64,000 nucleotides of DNA from Amaranthus tricolor (lineage: Eukaryota; Streptophyta; Magnoliopsida; Caryophyllales; Amaranthaceae): NCBI RefSeq assembly GCF_026212465.1, contig NC_080055.1, positions 14,771,022 to 14,835,021 on the forward strand, given 5' to 3'. The translations under genes and the position numbers were made by a program. Positions 1 through 12,898 of the stretch are shown piece after piece; position 1 is the first letter of the stretch; each line of letters opens with the position of its first letter. The notes beneath the pieces are model-generated. The model searched no databases, was not told where the DNA came from, and was given only the letters and a program-made list of their open reading frames with translations.

Positions 1-540
<540 letters not shown>

Positions 541-546
541 ATATAG

Positions 547-1446
547 ATGACATGGCAGCCTTACACAACGGCTAAGATGGACGCTTTGCCACACATATGT
601 AGATCGGGCCAGGAGATTTGGAGATCGCGTTGTCCACTTATTTGCTTTGACATCGTCGAACTACATTTCTCGGATCGTGTCATGCGTCAATTTGGTTTGG
701 AACATGTTATTCTGCATGCCTGTTACACCCAACCTGAACTACATGCGATTGATAGGAGGACTGGGGACAAGAACTACGTCATACGACATAGATCGCAAGT
801 AGATACGTGGAATGACCGAGCATCTCGATTGGTTCAGGGAGAGAACTACACTGGTCAAAGCTCTGGTGCGTACATGTATTGGTACAGGCGTGTCTCCATA
901 CTACGCCTCACGAACACCAAATTTGCACAGCCAGGATCACATTACCATCCTACATCTACGTTACTGGTACGTCTTCTTTTAACAATCATAACATATAGTA
1001 ATACTTTTATGTGATTCTTTTAATAATTTAATGATAACATACAGGCTGAGTGCATCAGATCGGTCCTTATACATTGCAATGACATGATGTATGGGGCCGC
1101 TACATTGCCCGTTGATGTGGGGTATCGGTCCATTAACACGTCATTGACCGATGCATTGAGTCAGGCGGGGTATGATTACCTCATTCCGACTCCACCCATC
1201 ATTGAAGATGTTGATCAGACGTTCCACACTCCTTCTCCTCGGGGTTCGGGCCACCGAGGTAGCTCTTCTGGAGGATCAAGTATTCGGTGCACAAGAAGTC
1301 GCGAGCGTTCGTCTACTCAAGGTCGGTCTTCCAGATCTCCAACAGCATCCGGTGCTATGTCGTCATTTGTTCCTCCAGCTTCCACGACCACTCCTCCACA
1401 TCCATCGCCTCTGCTTACGTTCATTACATATCAACGTGCTAGTTAA
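547..1446 (+). CDS. Plant mobile domain (PMD/MAIN-like) protein, 5'-truncated, two exons
   Basis: The first exon (547-966) reads WQPYT, then [20 protein letters not shown], then RVMRQFGLE, a DRRTGDK segment and a YWYRR segment. I recognise these as the C-terminal half of plant mobile domain proteins, which occur both as host genes and as passengers of Mutator-like elements. A GTACGT donor at 967 and a CAG acceptor ending at 1044 join, in phase, a second exon (1045-1446) with a Ser/Pro/Arg-rich tail and a TAA stop. The joined frame is 273 codons without internal stops. The N-terminal half is absent: the (TA)n tract lies immediately upstream. The first ATG is simply the first in the open frame. 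It is probably a gene fragment or transposon passenger. A further acceptor-like site near 1475 suggests the original 3' end could differ. Confidence 0.62.
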
Positions 1447-2264
1447 AGACGAGCTCTTACTCTTAATGTCATTGCAGAGGTTGATGAGTCTACACCATCC
1501 TCATCCATCAGTGCGCACAACAAAAGGGGTCAGGGTTGTAGTTTAATACACTTTGTATCACTTTATATGTCTTGAACTTCTTGTATCACTTTCGATGGTT
1601 GTAATATATGTGCGCATTATTTTCATAATTAATGTTTACAAATCAAGCTGGTTCGTAGTTGATTATTATGGAACAGATGGCATTGAACTAGTTTAATGCA
1701 GGTTGTGCTAACTATTTATGGGAATTGATAGAACAAAACAAAACGTTGCAAGGGCACAGAGCAAACCGCCATATGAGATGACGGTTTACCCAGAGAAAAC
1801 CGCCACATGAGATGGCGGTTTACCCAGAGAAAACCACCACATGAGATGGCGATTTACCCTTACCAAACTGCTACTTCATGTGGCGGTTTACTGTTCAATA
1901 CAAACCACCATCTCATTTGGCGGTTTAGTATGAGATATTTTTTTAAAAAAAATTTGCCACGTGGACGGTATATTGGAAAATAATTTTCCATTTCATATAA
2001 AGTGGGAAATACTTATACATTTAACAATATATAGGGAAAAGGTTCTCTTCAATCATATATACATTACATAATAACAATCAATCTCAAAAAAAAAAAAAAA
2101 AACCTAATTTGTTATGATTTCTAGCATAAAATACCATGATTTCCAAAATTCTATTAGATCTACATGAAAGATCTTTTACTTCTAAAAATGTATGAGTTTG
2201 AGAAAAGTTGTGATATCTCCCATGATGAATCCCGTACATTTTAGTCATGTCATCTCAACAAATT
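1447..2264. other. Intergenic region between PMD fragment and ZEP 3' end
   Basis: No coding region is supported here. It holds the palindromic repeat array (1763-1927), AT-rich sequence with an A-run near 2086-2102, and the presumed ZEP 3' UTR and polyadenylation region on the minus strand. A CCACGTGG G-box-like core occurs near 1967, but its position downstream of ZEP gives no clear role. Confidence 0.6.
1763..1927. repeat. Five-unit array of short palindromes (AAACCGCCA...TGGCGGTTT)
   Basis: Five units of about 27 bp are spaced about 34 bp apart (starting near 1763, 1797, 1831, 1863 and 1901). The best unit has perfect 9-bp arms AAACCGCCA and TGGCGGTTT around a 7-bp CATGAGA loop. The other units carry one or two changes, and the fourth has its loop reversed. 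Each unit could form a hairpin. Confidence 0.85.
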
Positions 2265-5200
2265 TCAAAGACTTCTCACAGTCTGCAATACTGCTTCCTT
2301 AGGCTTGTTCCGTGGTACATTTGGAGGCTGCTTCATTACTTTAACCCGATACATTGCCTGTTTCAAATATATGTTCAGTATCGGACTATAGTTTTGTTCG
2401 ATCAACTTGTAACTTCACGAAGTTTGTTTTTACGTAGCAAAATTGAATTAAGAGTATATATGAGGGTGTTTGGCTGTTGGTTGTTGACTGTTGGCTGTTA
2501 GTGATTGACTTTTTTAGTTGGCTTGTTTGACCAGCTGGAAATATTGGCTATTGTGTTGTCTTTTAAGCTAGCTAAAAAAGCCAACTATTTGTGGAGAGTT
2601 TTGGTAAATTTGATTATTTGTAGTTGACTGTTTATTAGAGAAAGTCAGCCAATAAGCCAACCAAAAAAGTTAGGTGGAGCAGCTTTTTCATTTTGGCTTA
2701 AAAGCCAGCTTTTCAGCTGTTTTAAAAGTTATTTACCAAATACTTTTTTAACTGTTTGACAAACTAATAAGTTAAAAATTAAAAATCAACCAAAAAACTA
2801 AGCCAAAAATCATATACCAAACAGCCCAGGAGGAGGAGGGGAAGTACATAAGCCATACCTTTTTGTCATTCCCAAATTCAATGATGTCTGAAGGATGAAA
2901 TCTTGTAGGAAAATTAGGGGATACTCTTGAACGTCTGCCCTCTTTGCTGAGAAAGTCAACACAAACAAATCATTTACAGTTTTACACTACGAATATACAA
3001 GGATTTTCCACGACAATCATGTTCCACTAAAGTCTTGTTCTCTTCATCTTATTTTTGCTGAGCTTAATTTTTACCGATTTCTTTCGTGTTTCTCGCTTTT
3101 GCACTTAGTATTTTTTTAGTCAACTAAACTTAAGTTTATTGAACAAAACTTATTTTTGTTGCAGTTAACGTATTTTTAAAGATTATAGAGCTACTATTGT
3201 GAGAGACCGTCTTCCGGTGGACAATCTCAAACAAGGAGTCTATATTTTCATAATATTTATGAGACGGGCTACTTAGCCCAGGTATGAGGCGCGTCTTTCG
3301 GTGAAACCGTCTCATACAACAATTTGTGAAGAATATAATTGTTTTAAGGTAAAGAAATAAGGGCCTAATTTGGCTTACTCAGCAATCCAGGTTCCATGTT
3401 CACCACGTAAATCAGACAAGAAAAATGCTCCATCTTTGTAGCTGATTTCAGCATGTCTTTCTGAAACCTAGATTGAGAGTGAACAGAGAATACCATTACA
3501 AACTGTTTCAGTAAAAACACAATAGGCAAACTTTCTCAAATGAATTAAGCTTATGAAAATACTGAAGTTCATTACTTGAGGTACAGGCAAGGCTACACTT
3601 ATCCCGCGGAAATCCTCATGAAGTACACTCCTAAAATTCAATCAGTTAAACATATCAGAATAAATTGTCAACACCAAAGAACATACGCTAGAAGTTTCGA
3701 GCACAACAAACTACCGGTGTGTTTGGTATGCATTTTTTCGGATCAAAGGAAACGGATAAGCCAATCCATTACTCTGCGTTTATTAAGATTATTAGGTAAT
3801 CATTTCCGTTTCCTTTTGGTAATTGATTCCTCCATTTTGTTTCTACTCTCAAAGCTCCAGTAATACTTTTTGTAAAAAAAGTGTTCCCGTTACAATATTA
3901 TACCAAACAACTAACAACAATAACCCTTATCATTTCCCTTCCCCCTCCTCAAGAGTTTCCTTTCCATTCCTTTTCCACTTTTTATACCAAACACAAAGAT
4001 AGGGATGACACTTAGCAGAGATTAAGGGGATACCCAATTAAACACGGCTCATCTTCGTTCCTACTCAAACATATAGGCTCCAGAGCATCAGCATCATCTC
4101 CTGAAGGGAGCAGAAACCATCTGCAAACAATGTGTTAAATTGGAAATTATAAAGCTTATATATATGCTTACAAAGTCAGATCAAAAAGATATCTGGGCTA
4201 CATTATACTTACTCCCCATTAATAGCACGCTCTAAGGCATCATCATCTTCAAACCATCTCTGCAGTTGATTGCTTGCCTACACATAGAATTTTCGTTAAG
4301 GAACAAATTAAGTGATCAAAGCATTGGTCAACTGCAGAGATTTCAAACTTACTTTTTCAGATAATCTGCAATGTGGTGCCCTTCCTTCAAGTTTTTCACT
4401 GCAAAGGAAAATGTTATTCATCGCTAGGTTCTTCTAACAACAATGCTTAAGCCTTAATCTCAAAATATTTCGGTTAAATATATGAACTAATAGATCAGTT
4501 CCGGTGGTCGTCCACATGGATAATTATCCTTCTGAATAAAATTTATATCTTCCAATCTAAACATGTCTTAAGGGTTATATCTTTTACAATGAGAAACGGA
4601 AAATTCAAGTGTTCTTAAAGAATGAATTCATGCACAATGAATTCAAGAACAAACTAAGGTTAAAAGGCGAGCGGGGCAATTCATAATTCCATTGATTAAT
4701 GAAGAGTTAAAAAGCCAACCTGTTACCACCTAAAACCCAACTCAACATTAACGGCATTACTGGGGTGATGAAAACCCTACCACCAACCCTTCCGGGATGA
4801 GGTATTCTGAACTTTGTTAAAAACTGCAAAATGTAATAATTTAGTTATTACATGGATATGCATAATGAAGAGATTAATGAACTTCCAGGAACCGAGTGCT
4901 TACCGACAAAGGACCAAGTCCTACACCTAAATAGGCCTTATAAGTTGTTGCCATAATTGCTGCCATTCTAGCCAATCCATGAATTACAGCAACTCGAAGT
5001 TTTCTGGCTCCTTCATATCTGACACAACAAAAACATTAAAGAGAACAGAAACAGAAAACTTGTACACAAAACCATCCCTAATGATGGTTACATCACAAAG
5101 ATAGATTAAAACAACACATAACTTTAACTTCGCAACCATTCATATTACACCTTTTCATTTATCGTTCAAATGCGATTTTTAATCAAGCACTCTAATTGAG

Positions 5201-8200
5201 CCAAAGATTTATACTTCTTTGGTTTCGAATTAAAATAGACTATTAAAATGACATTAAATCACGTGCACTTATTTATGTGAAGTTGCACTTGATAGTTTCT
5301 ACCAATGGTCATCGAAAAAACCTCTTTATTATCACTAACAAGGGTAAGATTACATATATTTGATCCCTCTAAACCCACTTAGGCAGGAGGCCCGAAGCCA
5401 TTATATAGTGTTAGGGTAATGGATATTGTTGTTGTTAGCTTCACCTAGGACTTAACGAGGTTATTTGAATAAAAACTATACTCAAGGATGGTTATTAGTT
5501 ATATTTTTCTACCATTTAAAACAAAAGAAAACAGGTATGGACGGTAGTGTAAATCAGTTGAAGAAGCTAAGGATGGTTTAAACTAGGGGTGTTTTAGTCA
5601 TAGTCAATTATATTCCTAGGATCACAACTTGTAACTCTCATTTCCACAGTGTACAACGATCTCAATGATAGCTAATTATTATAGATGTCAAGAGTGCAAT
5701 GCTCTTACCTCCTCAACGAAGAAACAACATCAACTGGTTTTCCAAGTTCAACGCTTTTATGCCACGCTTTATCTAGCTCAAGGGCAAGTTCATAGCTGTC
5801 CTGTAAAGAGAGTTGCCAAATTACCTTAAGTTGCCAAATGATTGCACTCCTTAATGATCAATTTAACAACAATTATATTTTACCTCAATGGCCATGCATC
5901 CTCCTTGGCCCAAATTGGGTTGCATAGCATGGATTGAATCTCCCAACAAGGTTACACGACCTTCCCCCCAGGTCCATTTTGGGCTCCTATCATAAATGTC
6001 ACGTCGAAGAATATCCTCTTCATTAGTAGCAACAATTAGATCAATTACGTTGTCACACCATCCCTTGAATATTTCAAGCAACCTTTGCTTTCTACCTGCC
6101 AATACTCGTAAATGGAAAATACAGTTGAATAACAAAATTTTATTGCGTTGGTGTGATGCAAGGTGATAGAAAAGCAAATGCATCATCTAGACCAGAAAAT
6201 TTTGCCCGAACCCAAAATTAGTAATGACAATACTCCCAAATACGAAATGGCTTAACCCAAATTAATGACCCTAACAACGCGTTTGCTAGGTGGTAATAAA
6301 TGGTGGTAATGGGAATAAAAACTAGTGTAATTTTGGTTGAAAAATCTATTGGCTACCTTGATGGTCATACTTGTCCAACTTCAATCATCTCATTTTCTTC
6401 ATAAAATTCATACCAATGTATTAACATGGGGAGAGGCGGTATTATGCGGTAATTGAAATTTGTAAACAGAAACAACTTTTTTGTGATCAAAGTTTTATCG
6501 CCGTGGAAATGATATGGAACTTTTGATGAAAGTTTACATTATAGTTCATTATCATTACCACCATTTAGTATCACTCACTAAACGGGCCGTTGACTTAGTA
6601 GCAAAACCCACTTGCCCCCTTTAAAATTATCTACTCGTACAGTGACCGAGCTGGATCAGAGAATAATTTCCCATAGCATCTATCTTCAAAGTTTACTCTC
6701 AAATCTCAATAATACAAAGACATTAGCATGAGATTTCATTGCTACACGGATCTTTGCCATGTAAACTATGAAATGAAGAGACAACAACATTATCTACCAT
6801 TGGGTGGATCAACACCGCCAGCATCCTCCTTGTGAAATGCATACCACTGCATCTTTCCTCCACCCACATCTGATGACACAAAATATTGTTTGTGTCCTAG
6901 GAATACTCGATACCTGCCAAGAAAACGAATATTAGCTTAAGGAATCAATTGAATCCCTACTTTTAAGTTGGAATGGGAAGCAATGTATTGAACGCATCCA
7001 CTGTTACCTGAATCACTAAATAGAAGCTAAAAGGTTAGAACATACCCAACAGATTCAATGTCTGCAGGAACAAAATCTGCAATCCCTGTGTAACAAGTGT
7101 ATCCCGAGTATACCGGTTCTGAATACCCAAACAAGTTTTTTCTCACCTAGCACAAGGCAGAATAAAAAATCAAATTTTAGTCAGGGGAAGAATTTTTATC
7201 TGGTATCTACATCATCAAATCTGAATCTTAAAGCTTAAGGAGGCTATTGCAATCAGCAGTGTCAAATGGCAGCAAAACGTTGCATGAAGCCGGAGCCTGC
7301 ATTAACCTATTAGGATCAGTAGGATTAGATGTGAACTGGGTGCACGTTTTTTGTCAATACAACACCCAAAAAGGATTAGTGAATAGGGTGATTTTTTTTT
7401 TTTTTTGCTGAGACTAGTTCTTTTCTAGAATTATTGGAATGTTATAATTTGCAATAGAAAACTTCATTAGTTATGTGGTCAGACAACCTTAGATATAAAG
7501 GTTTAAGAAACTAAAGATTATAAACAAAATAGAACAAGATTGGAAATTCAAAGAATAGTCTGGTTCCAGTACCTTGGACCAGATGCCATCAGCTCCAACT
7601 AAAAGATCACCTTCATAACTCTTTCCATCTTCAAGCGTGACTGTAACCTATTTATTATAACATATTCACACATGATATATGAATGACACAAATTACTCTC
7701 ACTCAAAATTATCTTCTAATTACAACATATATGAATAACTTAAAGTTGAGCACATAAGAATTCATGGAAGTGCTTAAAGGTCCAAGCCAAAAGTCGTAGT
7801 TAATTTCTTATTACCTTATTTCCATCATCTTTAAAGTTGACAACATTACTCTCATTCAAAATTACTTCTTCGCCAACCGATTGAGCAAGAATTTGTTGCA
7901 ATGTCATACGACTTATGACTCTTGTGACTGGAAGCCCTCGCTCCACTGCAGGAGTGAAAGTATCAAACTTGACATACCTGATTCATCAAACTTGTACATC
8001 ATTCACATGTATTATCACCTAAAGCATGTTTAGCTATAAGTACCATAAAATCTTTACATAAGAATGTGTGCACAGCAGAAACAACATAATAAATTGAAAC
8101 AAACAAAAAACTCATTCAGCAATCTGCACCTTTCCACCTTTTTTGTGTAGCCAAGCACTCATCACCAAGGGCACATTCAGCACTCAACCCATAGCAAAAG

Positions 8201-9937
8201 ATAAAAACATCATGCCATGATAGGCATGCATAATTAGCAACAGGACTAACAACACAATACATGTTTAAGACAACAAGACCAACATAAAGATGTATAAATA
8301 ACAAACCTCATGCCTTATGCTAAAGTAAGCAACAAGTAGAAAACATCTACACTTATTTATTCTCAACTCAAACACCCTGAAGACTTAGTGAAGAAGGCAA
8401 CCAACAATCCAACATATATGTGTATTTGCCAGGATTTCATAATGACATGCCCCTTAAGGAAAGGTGTTCTCGGGACAGTGGTTAGCAAGTCAGCTAAGTG
8501 CCTAAGTTCATAAATCCTCTCCTCTCTAAAAAACCCAATTGTATCCCTTAATACAGCTCCACCACTTGCATCTTCGAGACCTCAAGTACTAAAAGTAGTT
8601 TTTCATTTACACTATGTTTTGATAGAGAGATATGGAAGCAAAGGAAGGGGAGGGATTTGGAAGGAGGGAAAATCTTTTGTTTAGATAACAAAAAGGGAGG
8701 GGAGGGATTTAGAGGGGAGGGGTTTGGAGAGAAAACATAAACAAGATTTGTTAAGAATATAATCTCTCTTATGGTGGAAAGATTTGAAAGGAAAACATTC
8801 ATTTTCCTACATTTTCCCTTCCCTTCCCTTCTAAACAAACAAGATGCACTCTTTTCCTAACCCCTCCCCCTCCTTTCCCTTCCTTCCCTTCCCCTTCGCT
8901 TTCTTTCTTTTCTCTCCTAATTTGCTATCCAAACATAGTATTGCACGTTTTTCTTTCTTTTAATACCATCCCCGATATTCTATGTTCCCACTGCTCCTTA
9001 ATCTTTGTGTCAACTCCTTTATTTTAGTTAATTCGATTCTATTGGTTCGGTTCAGGTCAACTCAAACCACTTCTCTCAAGCACTTCCACTACTTGCATAC
9101 TTCAATTAGTCAAAATTTGGATAAATCGGGGACAACACACCCCATGTATCAATTTTTTTCAATGTACCCAAAAAAGTAAGCTGGAAAACGATCCCAACAC
9201 ATGGTTATTTGATTAAATTACATCTTGATTACACCATAAGATATCCCAACAAATAATAGATTTTGTCTATATAACTTTCATATTCTGTTCAATTTTACTA
9301 CTTTGTTTGATCTAGAAAGTGCGTTAACTTTATTGCAATTTGCAACACAAGTAACAAAAAAATGCAGTAAAACAAAGGTAAAATTCCACTAAAATAAGCA
9401 AAAAAGAAACAGACTTTACACTCACCAATTACCAGAAACCCCATCAACAAGACCATTGATTCTATCACCAGTAACACAACCAGCAGCCATTACTTTTTCA
9501 GCAACATCCATATCAATAGCTTCCAAAGCAGCCAAAGCATTACTTTGTATCTGAATTGGTCCTCTGTATTGCCCTTCTCCTCTTATAGCACTCAAGTCCT
9601 TCTCAAACACCACCACATCAAACCCTTTTCGCTTTGCCGCCAACGCAAAAACTAAGCCACCTATTCCGCCCCCAGCCACCAGAATCCTGAGCTTCTTTTC
9701 CAGTGAGACTGCGGAAAACTCCATTTTTTCCGGCGAAGTTTGTAAAGATGTTGCCTTTACACATCTTTCTTTCTTCCTCCTTTGCCCACAAAAATTGGTT
9801 TTCTTCAAATTGTAATTACAGTTGCAATTTAGTGAACTTTGATGGTGATCATCATTTGTAGATGAAATTGGTAAATGGGTTCTTAGGAAAACAGTTGTTG
9901 ATGTGCTTAATGAATTGTAAAACACCGTTGAAGCCAT
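2265..9937 (-). CDS. ZEP: Zeaxanthin epoxidase, chloroplastic; 16 exons, intact
   Basis: FAD-dependent monooxygenase that converts zeaxanthin to antheraxanthin and violaxanthin in plastids, serving the xanthophyll cycle and abscisic acid synthesis. Exons on the minus strand: 9937-9426, 7977-7815, 7647-7573, 7146-7046, 6913-6798, 6095-5884, 5800-5709, 5018-4904, 4823-4720, 4398-4353, 4277-4213, 4120-4034, 3630-3576, 3467-3379, 2946-2859, 2357-2265. All introns are GT-AG and all phases agree. The sum is 2013 nt, 670 residues plus TGA, a normal ZEP length. Seen: Ser/Thr-rich transit peptide (about 1-75), FAD-binding VAGGGIGG (about 87-94), GADGIWSK (243-250), the second FAD motif GDSIHAMQPNLGQGG (374-388), and a C-terminal FHA domain with SERHAEISYKDG (from 583) and GEHGTWIAD. 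No frameshift or stop was found. Five introns hold MITE-like inserts. Confidence 0.96.
2464..2827. mobile_element. MITE-like insertion in ZEP intron 15
   Basis: The ends are inverted: GGGTGTTTGGCTGTTGG at the left and ATACCAAACAGCCC at the right. Internal stretches such as GGCTTAAAAGCCAGCTTTT are partly self-complementary. This GGGTGTTTGG-type end is common among plant MITEs. I could not define a clean target duplication. It lies between the last two ZEP exons and does not touch splice sites. Confidence 0.75.
3196..3322. mobile_element. Short inverted-repeat element in ZEP intron 14
   Basis: GAGAGACCGTCTTCCGGTG at the left is answered by CGGTGAAACCGTCTCATACA at the right, giving imperfect inverted ends around about 90 bp. 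This resembles a small foldback or MITE. The family is not identified. Confidence 0.55.
3719..3994. mobile_element. MITE-like insertion in ZEP intron 12
   Basis: Perfect 11-bp inverted ends GTGTTTGGTAT and ATACCAAACAC bound 276 bp of mostly noncoding sequence. Arms rich in GGAAACGGA and in CCATTCC/CCTTTTCC extend the inverted repeat imperfectly. Confidence 0.72.
6276..6593. mobile_element. MITE-like insertion in ZEP intron 5
   Basis: The left arm has GTTTGCTAGGTGGTAATAAA then TGGTGGTAATG. The right arm, read in reverse complement, has CGTTTAGTGAGTGATACTAA then ATGGTGGTAATG. The imperfect terminal inverted repeat is therefore about 35 bp. There is no coding capacity. Confidence 0.72.
8611..8939. 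mobile_element. MITE-like insertion in ZEP intron 1
   Basis: ACTATGTTTTGATAG at 8611 and CTATCCAAACATAGT ending at 8939 form inverted ends with one mismatch. The arms are purine-rich (GGAGGGATTTGGAAGGAGGG-like) on the left and pyrimidine-rich on the right, so the whole insert can fold back. The small reading frame inside it (8548-8838 minus) is not credible as a gene. Confidence 0.75.
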
Positions 9938-10404
9938 TAAATTGAGTTCACTAATACATAAAAAAAATTAAAAAAAGTTAAAAGTTACTGGAGATGGGAA
10001 CTGAGCAATTCAAACTTTTTCAAGTTAGGAAGAATTTTAATGGGTTTTTATTTGAAGGACAATTACTCCCTAAATTAGTGCTTATTATGTGGTGATGAGA
10101 GAGAGAAATTAAGCAAAAGAAATGTCATTGGAGATATTTTTGGGAGTGATTACAGGTCCAAATGTGAAGCGCTCATTTGATGAACAAAAATCAAATATTT
10201 GAGTGGGAGATGTTGCGAGGGACATGTGGCATGAGAGAATAGATCTATGATTAAGAGGTCCATGGTCCATAATTTTTGGCAAGAATTGAGGTTTTTTGTG
10301 TGGCTGTCCGCTTCTGTTATTGTTTTAGGAACTATGGATTATGATGTTGCTAAGTGACTTGATTACTAGAATTTTAATGAGAATGATTTTTTAAAAATTG
10401 GAAG
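9938..10404. other. ZEP upstream region (minus-strand promoter side)
   Basis: No coding sequence is seen. This 467-bp stretch separates the ZEP start codon from the hAT insertion, so the promoter and 5' UTR must lie here and possibly extend across or beyond the transposon. I found no unambiguous TATA box. An ACATGTGG core (near 10223) is present, but its use is only a guess. Confidence 0.5.
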
Positions 10405-10435
10405 GATGTAGTTAGGCATGGCCACGGGGCGGGTT

Positions 10436-10690
10436 ACCCGGAACCGAACCGGTCCCGAACCGCTTGGAACCGGATCCGGAACCGGAACCGTTTGCGACAG
10501 GTTCCGAACCGCCCCGAACCGCGAAACCGCCGGAAAAAAGTTGCCGGAACCGTGAAACCGCCGGAAAAAACCGTCGTGAACCGGGTAAAAAACCCGCGGT
10601 TTCCGGTCCGGGAGAACCGGTCCAACGGTTCCATGGAACCGGTCCGGTTGAACCGGCCCACCGGTTCCATGGAACCGGTTCGCCAAAAGT
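10436..10690. repeat. Subterminal GGAACC/GGTTCC array, left end of hAT copy 1
   Basis: Dense, overlapping copies of GGAACC, GAACCG and the reverse complement GGTTCC occur, with the palindrome GGTTCCATGGAACC appearing twice. By analogy with subterminal repeats of other hAT elements, these could be transposase binding sites; that is inference. The protein frames across it are repeat artefacts. Confidence 0.85.
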
Positions 10691-10902
10691 TACCGTTTAT
10701 GACCGTTGAACTAGCCGTTGCATTTTTCATTATAAATACTCATCAATTTCAATCATTTTCATTCACAACTCATCTCTTCTCCTACTCTCTCTACTTAATT
10801 CTTTAATCACGCAATTATTCTCTTAATTAAATAATTAGTCTTTTAATTATTTCTTAATTTAGTTAGTTACATAATTAATACGAGCGTCTCAATAAAAAAA
10901 CT

Positions 10903-12544
10903 TTGCAACCACAATATAGAGCAATCCCTAGGAGCACTATTAAAAGACGCACAATTAAATTATACGAATCAATGCGCTATGAATTAGTTGAAATGTTTAA
11001 ATCGTTTAATGGTAGGGTTAGCATAAGAACTTACATTTGGTCTGCTCCCCCACATTTAGAACCTTATATGTGTGTAACAGCACACTGGATAGATCGAAAT
11101 TGGATTATGCAAAAAAGAATAATTGCTTTTGAGACAATGCCAGAAAGACATACTGGTGAAAACATAAAATATAGATTAATAGAGATATGTAGAGAATGGA
11201 ACTTATTAGATAAAATATTTTGTTGTTCAACTGATAATGCAACCGCGAACATTAAATGTATAGAACTTTTGTTTAACGAACCTGCTTTTAGTTTAATCCT
11301 TGGGGGTAGCTTATTACACATACGTTGTTGTGCGCATATAATTAACTTATCTTGCCAAGCAGGCATAAAACAATTAAGTGATTTATTAGAACCAATTAGG
11401 GATATAGTGAAATGGCTTAGGATCGGAAAGATAAAAAGACGATATAAACAATTATGTGACCAATACCAACTTAAAAAAGTGTATTGGTCATTAGATACTC
11501 CTACACGTTGGGGCTCAACCAACGATTTATTAAGAAAGACGATTGCTTATCGCCCAGTAATAACACAACTATATAGTGAGTGTACAGATAGTTTCATAGC
11601 TGATGACACTTGGGAATTAGCTATAGGTGTACATAACATATTAGAAGCGTATGACCACGTGACTAAGATTTTTTCTTAATTTTTATGAGCCGAACGTTCA
11701 CTTAGTAATAAGTGAATGTATTACTATTTTTTATCATCTCCTTAAATATACACATGAAGATACTAACCCAAAATTGAGGCTGATTCTTGCAGATATGATG
11801 GAAAAATGGCAAGCATATTTTACCGATTTTCCTTATATTTATGGAATCGCAACCATTTTGGACCCACGTTTTAAAACTGAGGTCCTTACTAAAGTAATAG
11901 GATTTTATTACCAATCGTTAGATCACCCGTCTACTGATGTACATAATTATGTAGGAACATGTAAAAAATATTTAGCAGAACTCTATGATTTTTACGCTAG
12001 TGTATATAACCCGAAACGCGATATGTCTAGGCGTGCTAGCGTTTCGGCACGTCCCTCTTACTATAATTCGGTAATAGCTAACATAATGACTCAAGATGAT
12101 AGTTTTGTAGGATCATCTTCTTCTTCCTCGACCTCATATTTAGAACTAGATAGTTATCTTAAACACCACTTTGAAATAGACCAAAGTATCTATGATATTT
12201 TGGAGTGGTGGAAAGAAAAATCTGTTAAATTTCCCATTTTATCGAGAATTGCAAAGGATATCCTTGCAATTCCCGCGTCAACAATTGCGTCGGAGTCTGC
12301 TTTTAGTGCAGGTAGAAGAGTTTTGGACGAAAAGCGATCTCGTCTTGCTCCACATAGTATTCAAATATGTGTTTGCAAGAAAGATTGGGATAAAGCGGAG
12401 ATTCGAACACAAGGACTAAGGAATGATGATGATCAAGACGACGATGATGATCCATGGATGATGATGGATACATCTGCATCATCGTCAGGAGGAGAGTCAG
12501 CGGAAGCATCTAATCAACCACATGATGATGACGAAGACGAATAA
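10903..12544 (+). pseudogene. hAT transposase, 5'-deleted and frameshifted
   Basis: The coding remnant has two open blocks, 10903-11679 and 11774-12544. The first carries the hAT catalytic-core region (segments CCSTDNATANIK and HIRCCAHIINLSCQAG, then DTPTRWGSTNDLL). A frameshift near 11675-11700 breaks the frame just before the YEPNVHL segment. The second block holds DFPYIYGIATILDPRFK and the C-terminal hAT dimerisation domain (ILSRIAKDILAIPASTIASE, then AFSAGRRVLDEKRSRL), then an acidic Asp/Glu-rich tail ending in TAA. The zinc-finger exons present in copies 2 and 3 are absent. It is not functional as it stands. Confidence 0.9.
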
Positions 12545-12898
12545 GATCAATCCGACAAACGACAACGATAAATCAACATTCAACAACTATAAATAAAAGG
12601 TATGACAAAGAACTACGTGGGCTTTGATTCCTTCGGGATACGTAGGCAGCTTAGTATTCATTTGGGTACTAGGTTCAAGTCCATTTTCTCCCTCTTTTTT
12701 TATTAATCATCTTTATCGACATTATCATTGATTCGTTTCTTATTAATTTATTTTTTTCATTCTTTTTAGTAAATATTTCAATAACGATGACAACTTGACA
12801 TGCAATGAATTTCGCTAATAATCAAGTAATCATCAAAGGTACGTCCGCGATATTATAGTATTTTTTTATTATATAAATATTTAAAGAAAAAATATAAA

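Noticed and set aside
5863..6186. Stand-alone minus-strand ORF with the GDSIHAMQPN motif
   Set aside because: It is exon 6 of ZEP read through into its introns, not a separate gene.
8548..8838. Minus-strand 96-residue ORF
   Set aside because: It lies in ZEP intron 1 within the purine/pyrimidine arms of a MITE-like insert; composition is biased and no family is recognised.
10366..10806. Several overlapping Arg/Pro/Gly-rich ORFs on both strands
   Set aside because: They translate the GGAACC/GGTTCC array; similar artefacts appear at 12822-13150, 47329-47649 and 61304-61804.
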